From positions 393,501 through 457,500 of the forward strand of contig CALYLW010000129.1 in assembly GCA_944989445.1 (NCBI GenBank): a DNA stretch of 64,000 bases, given 5' to 3'. A program made the translations under genes and the position numbers. The notes under the pieces were generated by a model that did no database searches, was not told the DNA's origin, and worked only from the letters and a program-made list of their open reading frames with translations. Each line of letters starts with the position of its first letter. Position 1 is the stretch's first letter. Positions 55,527-64,000 of the stretch are shown here, one piece after another. Source of the DNA: Ampullaceana balthica (Eukaryota > Mollusca > Gastropoda > Lymnaeidae).

Positions 55527-58513
55527 CAGTGGTTCCTAACCTTTGGGGTCCATGCACCCCTTCAGAGGCCCAAAAAAGTTCATGCACCCCCTCGTGAAAC
55601 TTGCAGAAAATGCATAATAAACTATGTTTATTTTAGGAACACAACAGTTTTGACTATAGGCAACAGGGAATTTAGTGAGAGATCTGCAGGTTCTTATGAT
55701 CAATTGGCGATTTAAATCTGGGGACTGTTTTGGACAAAGGAACTCTCATGTCATCTTCTGCATTCAACTTATTCCTTTCCTTGGTTTTAATCGTCAAAGG
55801 TGTGGAGATTCCTGCTTCACAGAGATAGGTTGTGGCAAATTTAAGGAGAGTCAGTACTGCCCTCTTGGCTAGTTGTGGGTAGGAATCTAGCTGGGCGCAC
55901 CAAAATTCAATCAAGGTATTGCAACTGAAGGCACCCCTCAGTACTTCTCTGGTTCTAAAATCAATCAGGTCATCTTTAGCAAGGTCACTGTCATCAATGT
56001 TATCCAAGTCACAGAGAAAAGGATTGCGAATCCAAAGGCCTTTCCTAGCAATTTCTTGACAGAAATACCCATCAAAGGACTTTTGCAATGTTGAAAGGTG
56101 CTCTGAAATTTCCCATTTGATTTTGTCAGGCAGTGATCCCTCAGTGCTTCCTTCTGCACCAGATACTACAGCTTCATCCAAGAGTGGAAAGTTGGCCAAG
56201 TTGGACTTTTCTAGTCGTCGTTGGAATAGTGGCACTTTGTTAAGGAAGGCTTGCAATCTCTCAGTAGCATCCATTACAGTCACAGCAGGTACTTGGAGAG
56301 ATGTGTTCAACTCATTCAAGATGGTGAAGATGTCAGCCAGCTATGCCAAGTAATGAATGAAATTTGGACAGTCAAACTTGTAAGCAAGGTCACTCTCTTT
56401 TTCTCGCAAGAAAATGGCAAGCTCCACTCTCAGTTCTACTAACCGAGAAAGTATCCGTCCCCTGGACAACCAGCGCACCTCAGTGTGGTAGAGCTGAACT
56501 TCATGCTCAGAGACCACCTCCTGACAGAACAACTTGAAGAGGCAGTGGTTCAAGGCATGTGAGTGGATAAAATTTACAACTTGGACTGCGGTAGAAAGAA
56601 CTGACTTTAAGGTTGGAGGTAGAGTTTTGCATGCCAAGGACTGACGATGAAGGATACAGTGTGTAGTGACAATATCTGGAACTTCTTTCTTTACCAGTGC
56701 TGAAAATCCTGACTTATTACTGAGCATGGAGGGAGCACCACCTGTGCAAATTGAAGAAATTCTTGAAGTCCAGTCAAACTGGTTTTCAGTGAAGAATGCC
56801 CTGATTAGCTGCAGCACATCAGCAGCTTTGGTAGTAGCTAGGAGTGGCTTACAAAAGAGAAATTCCTCCTTCAGCAATCCACTGAGAATATAGCTCAGAA
56901 ATAAAAGAATCTGACTGCATTGTGCTATATCAGTGGATTCATCCAGCTGCATACTAAATGGAAAATGACTGCTTCTCATCTCGCACAAGACTTGATCCAG
57001 AATGTCTGCAGCCATGTCACTAATCCTAGAATGAATAGTGTCATTGGACAAAGGAACTTTCTCAACCTGCTTCATCTGCTGGTGACCACACATCAGTTCC
57101 ACCATCTCCAGAGCACAAGGCTTCACCAAAGTTCTCCAATGGTGTGGGGCTTCTTGTTCTTTGCAATAAGATATGCAACCTTGAATGATGCCTCCAGTGC
57201 AGGTTTCTGTGACAAAGGAAATCCAAGCTTGGGCAAGGTACCCGAGGTCAAGAAGCGAGCTCTCATCTGCTTGAAGACCTCAACACTGTCCTTGGAATTG
57301 GATAGATGGACTTTCTCCAAGTGCTCTCGGAGTCTAACAGGCTTTATGTTGCCATTGTACAGGATTTTTCCACAGAGGAAGCACTGAGCCTTTTGTGTTC
57401 CATCTCTCTCTCTCTTTTTTATTATTATTTATTAACGATTTTGAGGGGTGATGACAATCGGAAAGTCGTAACAGTCACAGGCAAATTTTTAACTGACGAA
57501 GTTGATGTTTTTAATGACCGGAATTGGATGCTCAACTCAAGATTTTAGTTTTCAATGACGAATAATGGCTTACAATTAACGTTTTTAAGACCTTTGCAGC
57601 CAACCGAGCAATAAAAGTGAAGGAAAAAAATCCCAACGTTTACATCATCATTATTATTATTATTATTATTTGTTCACTTATATAGCGCAGTACCCCCGCC
57701 AACAGCTGGGCTCACAGAGCTTTACAAACATGTTCAACAACTACATAAAACGCATTGCACTCTAAATCTTCCTAAACATGAATATTTTAAATTATTTTGT
57801 GATATAATATGTTTTAAGAATTTAAATATATGTAAGTACCTATTTTATGTTATTGTACTGATGAAGGCATTAGCCGAAACGTCTATTGTCGTTTTAGTTT
57901 AAAATAAAGTTCAAATTTATTGTTTTAATTGCACAATTTGTTTGTGTATTTTGTATTTTAAACATAGTTACACACACGAAATTTCATATAAATGTTCAGA
58001 AATGGGCGCATCACCGTCATAGACTGTGAATTTGATGGAGCAATCCTTAGCGAAACGGGAATCCATGATTAAGATCCTGATCTAGAAATAATATCAAAAC
58101 ATCCGCTCAAAACAGTTAGAGGGTCACCGGAAGACATACATCTGACGTATTTGATGACAAAATTAAATTATTTTTAGAAAACTGACTTAAAACACGAAAT
58201 TCCGAGGAACTTGTAGAGCGAACCGTTCATTTTGCGAAAATGTTTTCCCGTCAATTTTCAACATGCGCAGAACGATGCGCAAACGCGTATAAAAAAATTA
58301 AAATTAAAAAAAAAGGTTTTATATGGGCGCCCTTTAACGAGGCATGCCTTGCTTATGGTTTACATTTTCAGATTATCAGTTTTTCTTTCTTTTTTCCCCT
58401 TCTTTTTTTTCTTCCTCTTTTTCTTTTTGTTCCCCTCTGAATCGTTCATGCACCACCTGGAACCTGCTCATGCACCCCTTGGGGGTGCATGCACCACTGG
58501 TTAGGAACCCCTG
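55527..58513 (-). mobile_element. BED-type hAT element, nearly complete (2,987 bp)
   Basis: CAGTGGTTCCTAACCTTTGG on the left and GGTTAGGAACCCCTG on the right. The exact octamer CTCTATCA flanks both ends (55,519-55,526 and 58,514-58,521). CATGCACCCC repeats sit just inside each terminus. A transposase gene fills the left 60% on the minus strand. The right part is non-coding and includes a TATATAGCGCAGTA...CTCACAGAGCTTTACA repeat at 57,680 and a hammerhead-like motif at 57,858. Confidence 0.9.
55672..57415 (-). pseudogene. BED-finger hAT transposase (ZBED5/SCAND3 type), three lesions
   Basis: Domains in order on the minus strand: BED finger CFLCGK...RLREHLEKVH; KNKKPHTIGE linker; HFPFSMQLDESTD (first catalytic Asp); SSICTGGAPSML (second catalytic site, where the family has CTDGAP); THCILHRQSLACKTLP (C-x2-H motif); HTEVRWLSRGRILSRLVELR; LADIFTILNELNTSLQ; WIRNPF; and hATC LLKFATTYLCEAGIS with the final catalytic Glu. 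Lesions: a one-base deletion near 57,125 after HTIGE; a TAG in place of Tyr at about 56,339 between HYLA and LADIF; and Asp-to-Gly in CTGGAP. No in-frame ATG lies upstream of the finger before a stop, so the first residues may come from elsewhere or be lost. It would bind TIRs and cut DNA if intact. Confidence 0.9.
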
Positions 58514-58521
58514 CTCTATCA

Positions 58522-60124
58522 TAGCCCAATTAGACGTTCAGGCTGAAATGCATATAAAGTTCCGGGACTTATACTTCTGATGATTCCTCTATGCCATTAA
58601 TAACCACCAAGTTATAAATGACACGCATTGTCCTATATCGTCAAAGTAGTGAGGGTATTACCAAATCAAATAAATTATGATTTTACTAATAATATACAAA
58701 TGATAATGTTTGATTTAGAAATGTAGCCAGTACTGGAAAACATTAATTGCAATAACTTTAAATTTTAAAAAGCTACACACATTTTTTATGTAATAAAATT
58801 TCAAAATGTTGTATAACTTCTCTAGAAAGTTGAAATCAATTTCATGAACTGACATTGACTGTTATTAATACTCACAATATGGCTAGTAGATCATATTTAG
58901 GACACCTTTAATGATGTTTGTATTATATTTACTTCAAACTTTTTCTATCAATTCATAAACAAATTACTATTTTGCAAAACTTTTAAAGTTTAAAGACTTG
59001 GCATTTTCATAATACCTTTCTTTCAAATGCAATTTTATTTTATTTTTAAATCGAATCCTTTGATTTGATGTTGCCCAACATCAGGCACAATTTCTGTTGT
59101 TGTTTTTTTATTTGTGTAAGACAACGCTGTGCTATGGGATTCACTTACTGAACGTTTTGCCCACTTCCTTCTAGATTTTGTTATAACGCAATTTTAGTTA
59201 GTTTTTCCCCCTTATTTAATGTCGCTCTTTACGCTATTAGCGTTGACCTAAAACTAGCCATAGTAAAATATACGTTTCAAAAATTGACAACGATTAGGGA
59301 GCTGGCTCATTGCAATAAACGGGGAAATTGAAAAATTGAACTAATGACACATAAATGAGGTCAGGTAGCTTTATGCAGAGCGAAGGACATCCAGTAGCTA
59401 AGATTGTATGTTTTCTCGCTGATTGCAATAATTAACATTTTTCTTTGATTTTGTAATCAGTCACACCAGATGTCTGCATATTGCTTTCGATACATTTTTG
59501 TTTTCACACCTGTATCCCTATTTTACGTAAATGATATAATTACACACTGTATCTTAATACTATCGATTCGATTTAATCAATCAAAGAAGCCATTGTACCA
59601 ATCCAGTTTTGTCAGTTTATGTTCCGAAATGGTGGTATGTTTTTCTCGTGTAATGTTCCAAGAATTACTCCCCAAAAGTCTCTTTTCCTTAGAAAAGTCT
59701 TTCTTAAAACCCGGCGCTACACCCGCCGTAAGGGCTGTAACTCGATAGGACCTCGGCAAATTAGATTACCGACCCTAAATTGCCAGTGAATGACCACAGT
59801 TTATCCCATTAAATAGTCACACTACCGAAGTTGATGGTACTAGAACCAGTGTTGCATTAAACAGTTACTTCCTGAGTTGGAGCGACAAGGATCATATTGA
59901 CGGGTCTCTATGGACAGTGTTTATACTAAACACACTAATATCTAAACACTATTTTTGCCAGAATCCTCTCTCCAATACTGAACTTTTAAGGCTTCCTTCA
60001 CAAGGATTGTGTTAATAAACACGATTCATTCTCACGAAACATTCCCAGCGGGGCATTTTATTGTCGATAAAGGTCTATGATTTTAAAATGTGTATGCATG
60101 ATTGCTACATTTAAATAGAAAAAA
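58522..60124. other. AT-rich DNA, no gene seen
   Basis: Frames at 59,470-59,759 overlap on both strands and carry no recognised motif. Confidence 0.4.
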
Positions 60125-60492
60125 ATATAAATAGAGGTAAAAAAAGATTTTTAAAACCACGTTTTTATAAGTGGACTAAAAAGAAGAAAATAATTTAAAA
60201 CTTATAAGTTCAAGTACTTTTATTTCATATGATTAAAAACGTCGGGTGGGTGTTTGGTATACAAATTAAAGATTTATAATTTAGAAGGCAAAAGAGAGAT
60301 CTATAAGTGAGAGAATGATTGAACTGCATATGTAAAACCTCATAAGCGCCCGCCCGCCCCCCCCCCTCCCGCCCACGTTTTTAGTCATATGAAATAAAAT
60401 TTACTTGAACTTATAAGTTTTAAATTATGTTCTCCTTTTTAGACCATTTATAAATATGTGGTTTTAAAAAATCTTTTTTACCTCTATTTATT
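60125..60492. mobile_element. Foldback element, copy 2
   Basis: Left arm ATAAATAGAGGTAAAAAAAG then ACCACGTTTTTATAAGTGGA; the right arm is its reverse complement ending TTTTTTACCTCTATTTAT. The C-rich spacer is GCGCCCGCCCGCCCCCC. Arms of about 140 bp are well conserved to each other. Same family as 30,764-31,140. Confidence 0.75.
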
Positions 60493-60639
60493 TTATTCTT
60501 TTTAGTCTAAGTGTATGCTATCTATGGTGAGTTTTGTCGCTTCCTTTTGATTTTTGATTATTGAAGTATTGATTATGTTCAATATAATACGCATTATTGA
60601 TTATTGAAGTATTTATTATGTTCAATATAATACGCATCG

Positions 60640-60980
60640 CGCGACAAACATTTACAGACTGAAACTGACTGAAATCGCCTTGCTGTTAAACACGGGGATG
60701 TGGTCATCGATGGCTGGGGTGAACTCCGGTGGCACGTGGATGTCAACAATAGCAGACGGATACAGATGTTATATAGAGATAATTTTAAAATGCATTAATT
60801 TAATACGATAAATTCGATTCATCTGAAATTTTGATACAACGCATTGTCATCCAAGATCTATCTGTGGTAAAATTTTGAGATCTCTATGTCCATCAGAAGT
60901 TGTTTAATTGTATTTTGGAAATGTTTAAATTTTCGGACAAACAGGAACGAAAGCAAGTTAATAAAAACGTGGTAAATAAA
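60640..60980 (-). repeat. Helentron-like repeat, family C, inverted copy
   Basis: Contains CATCCAAGATCTATCTGTGG and GAAAGCAAGTTAATAAAAAC then GTGGTAAA, the reverse complement of the 30.5 and 18.7 kb copies. It has a GCGACAAACATTTACAGACT block shared with family A. Confidence 0.65.
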
Positions 60981-61754
60981 AAAGACTCGGGGAAGGTGAA
61001 GTAAACATTTAGATAACTGACGTTACTTGGTTCAGTATTTATTTTGACAGCGTTACAAAAATGGCAATTTAAAACTACTTAATTGTTTGAAAACTTCGTA
61101 GACGTTCCTTTCTTATTTCCGTTGGTAAGTCTGTTTGAGATGTCTCCTCTCCTTTAAGTTTACCATTTTAACTCCACTTCATTAGACTTTGACAGTAAAT
61201 AAACTGTGTCTCACATACCTAAGGAATGTTGCGTTATAATATTATTTTTAAAAAAAACTTTTAGTTTTGCCGGTGGGGAGAAACTGCCTTCTTGAAATTC
61301 TATTCCAAGTTTGGAAACGATGAAACATGTTTTTTAACAATCCTAAGGAAACAAAGACAATGATTAGATTTTGGAGTTAGGATTACGGAAAACGTGAGAT
61401 GAATATGGCTGGTTTGACAATGTGTGTGTCTTATTAACACTTAAGTGTAGTGGATGTCAGAGCAACATTTAGAGATCATGTGGACTTTACCTTAAAAGTG
61501 GGATTTTATGAAGTAGAAAATTAGAAAAGTACTCGATAAAATAAAACGGAAATAAAAAAGAGTTAAAATAGTTATTATTTTGTATCAATCTAGCTATTAA
61601 TATTACTATTATTACTGGAAGTGAAAATATTGTAACTTTTTTATTTACTTAACATGAAGTAGCGATAGGACAGAGATAAACTTTTTCATAGTCATATCCA
61701 ATGAAATATACATGTCTGACTAATTTTGACCTAAATGCCGACGTGAATGTTAAA
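60981..61754. other. AT-rich DNA, no gene seen
   Basis: No feature recognised. Confidence 0.4.
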
Positions 61755-61940
61755 AAAACAACAACCCCGTAAAAACAAAGTTTTTTACTATAAATCCCTT
61801 ATATATGAGACAGAACTTAAAGTATTGATTATGTTCCAACGCGACAAACATTTACAGCCTGAAACTGAGTCAATTCCGCCTGGTTAAAACGGATCACGAC
61901 AGAGATGACGACAAGATTTCGAAGTTAATATAAGGGATTT
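61755..61940 (-). mobile_element. Helentron-like repeat, family A, internally deleted copy
   Basis: Keeps the starting CCCGTAAAAACAAAGTTTTT, the CGACAAACATTTACAG block and the ending GAAGTTAATATAAGGGATTT. The middle 370 bp or so present at 49.2 kb is missing. Confidence 0.7.
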
Positions 61941-63412
61941 TTAAAAAAACACGTGTCGTCTATACAGGAGATTTTTTTTTGTTTGGGGGGAGGCTCGCCA
62001 GATCTGCATGTTGCATTTTCTGACTGTACCTAAGGTGTTACTGTGTTACATAAATCACTCAATGACTAACCCCTTTACTCAGCTTTGGCTGTTTCCTTGC
62101 TTGAAGTCATGACAGTTTCCATGACACATCTTTGACTATGTTATGTTGAGAAGTCATTCCACGGCTTACTCGGCGAGTCACTATATCATCAATAGCTAAA
62201 GCTGACAATGCTATATTATTTTAGTCATGTCCGGTAATTAGAAATTAACTTTTTAAAATTAATTGTTTTTCTTCTTCATGTGATCATATTTGTGAAAAAA
62301 ATAAAAGATAGCGTACTATTTAATGTAGGGATTTTAAATTGTATTACACTGTAACTTAGCTTGAATTTAGTTGTTCAAGTAGAAAAGAGTGCTGGAGCTC
62401 TAATTTTGCCCTGTTGTATTAAGAATAGGGTCAAATTTTAAAATGTATGGAAGAAATTCGATATGGTTTTAAGATCATACCTTGAAGATCAAGGATTTGC
62501 TACTGGAAACGCTTAAATGAGAACCTCTGGTGGTTTTGTTGTGGGATGGGGATTGCGGTGAGAACAACCGTGATCTAACCTTTCCGTTTATTTATCTCCC
62601 TTGTCCCCAGTCAAGGTGAAACAATACAGAGAATTACTCAACAGGTAGTTCAGGTAGAGCTCTAAACAGACCTCTTGAGGTTGTCAGCTTGGCAAAGTGA
62701 GGAATAATTTTGCTTGGCAATTACAGAAATAGATTACAGCAGTTCCAGGGTTTATTTGATTACAAATACGGATTTCCTCTGTCAAAATTACAATCATGTT
62801 GCATCATTATAGAAACAGAAAGTTAATTGATTGGTGTGTGTTTTTTAAAGGGGTTAAACGCTATACTATCTGATAAGAACCTGGACGTATAAGTTGTCCA
62901 CCTTAAATCTTCTTATGTTATGTAATTTATGAAAATAGAGTAGGAAATGACGGGAAATTACTAGTAATGTTCATCCCGCCCCACCCCTCTGTACTTTTCC
63001 TAAATGTATTGCTAAAACAATTATCAAACATTCATTGACTTAAGTATAACATGCAATAATAAATTTGTGATTTACATAAGGATAGTTTACGTAAATATCA
63101 CCGCCATCTATTAAATTCACATTTATATAAACTAGGCCATACGATCCACAGGATACATCTATAGAGGGTACCATTAACTAATTTCAAATCCCGAAGCACT
63201 TTAACCCGTTTAAGAGTGGCTTTGAAAAGGACTTGAAGGATCGATTACAGTTCATTGTTAAATTCGTTTAGTAGTCTAGCTGGTAATTTGTCAGGACAAA
63301 TGCTTTGTTTTTAAGTTTGTTATGAGTTTATTTATGCCCCTTTCCTTTACAGTTATATTAGCTATTTTTAAAAAAAAGTCTAATGACACGTTCTTGTCAT
63401 CAGAGTGAGCTT
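61941..63412. other. No gene supported
   Basis: At 62,596-62,651 an acceptor-like CTCCCTTGTCCCCAG is followed 34 bases later by CAACAG|GTAGTT. This could mark a plus-strand micro-exon, but no flanking exon was found. Confidence 0.35.
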
Positions 63413-63605
63413 TCAGTTGACAGTGATTATGAACAAGGACATACGATAAACTGGAGGTTGGCCATTGAGTTGACAGTGATATAATTAAGGACATCCGATA
63501 AAAAGAGGTTGGCCATTGAGTTGAAAGTGATATAATCAAGGACATACGATAAAAAGAGGTTGGCCATTGATTTGGCAGTTATATAAAATAGGACGTACGA
63601 TAAAC
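63413..63605. repeat. Minisatellite, about 51-bp unit, 3.7 copies
   Basis: The unit is GTTGACAGTGATATAATYAA then GGACATACGATAAAAAGAGG then TTGGCCATTGA. The copies differ by a few bases. Confidence 0.9.
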
Positions 63606-64000
63606 TTGCTGCGATCTCTGTTGTCAGCAGTAAATATTAATGCTTGGTTGACACATTTATTGTTTATCTTGTTTCACTCCCTCTAAGCGCTTATCATGTT
63701 TGTTAGCTAATAATTTAATATCATTCCTATAGATTATAATCGAATCATAACCGAAAAGAATGAACACGAAGCCTATTGGGGAAAAAAATATATAAAAAGG
63801 GTCATGACGCCACAAAACAACGAACGTGTCGGCAAAAAGCCTTCGTCAAAAAAAAATTGTAGCAGTGCGAAAATAAAATAACATAAAACTTAGTTGAAGT
63901 GTTATATCCAGCAATCCACCAACCAGAAAGAGGAGGAAAGAGCAGTTCAGAGGTTTATAAAAAACTTTAGCCTGACATGACGCCGGATTACAGTCTCACC
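63606..64000. other. Window end, no gene seen
   Basis: AT-rich, then mixed composition to the edge. No motif recognised. Confidence 0.4.

Noticed and set aside
62596..62651. Possible plus-strand micro-exon between a strong acceptor and a donor
   Set aside because: Only about 34 bp, with no neighbouring exon to test the phase. Splice-like words occur by chance at this length.

Overview
The window reads as non-coding-rich nuclear DNA from an invertebrate animal. It is AT-rich, full of eukaryotic transposons, and carries a spliced gene with short exons and large introns. Repeat types point weakly to a lophotrochozoan, probably a gastropod mollusc: Helentron-like 'INE' repeats, BED-finger and ZMYM-type hAT elements, and a SINE-like block ending in a GCTGGGTGGACCCAGG-type motif. 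The species cannot be fixed by eye. No rRNA, tRNA, CRISPR, operon or bacterial feature was found.

One host gene is visible. It lies on the minus strand in the 43-51 kb region, with four consecutive exons at 51,320-51,447, 47,806-47,904, 46,412-46,859 and 43,176-44,096. The exons join in frame (phases 2, 2, 0). They encode the end of a cell-surface protein: an extracellular part with a fibronectin-III-like segment, one membrane helix, and a Ser/His-rich cytoplasmic tail of about 250 residues. One intron has a GC-AG-type donor. Another holds a 2 kb hAT relic. Further 5' exons must lie upstream or outside the window.

The rest is layered mobile DNA. From 3.4 to 16.8 kb, two large hAT elements lie end to end. 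Each has an exact 8-bp target duplication. The second contains a third hAT (also with an exact 8-bp duplication), and that hAT's transposase is split by a 2.7 kb element with long terminal inverted repeats that I cannot classify. The first hAT holds a Helentron-like insert and a gag-only LTR retrotransposon derivative. From 17.5 to 26.8 kb runs one minus-strand LINE (endonuclease plus reverse transcriptase). Its frame is cut by a cluster of Helentron-like modules and by a 3.4 kb element carrying about 19 copies of a 167-bp tandem repeat. Other elements include two deletion copies of a BED-type hAT (28.7-30.3 and 44.2-46.2 kb), a nearly complete BED-type hAT with a dead transposase (55.5-58.5 kb), a Tigger/pogo element (41.6-42.3 kb), several MITEs with clear target duplications, foldback elements, and a 560-bp (TTG)n tract.

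The mobile genes do not act together. They record successive insertion events whose order can be read from the nesting. Every transposase or reverse transcriptase seen is broken. Any previously undescribed item is most likely the long-TIR element at 10,105-12,777, followed by the 167-bp-array Helentron-like element.
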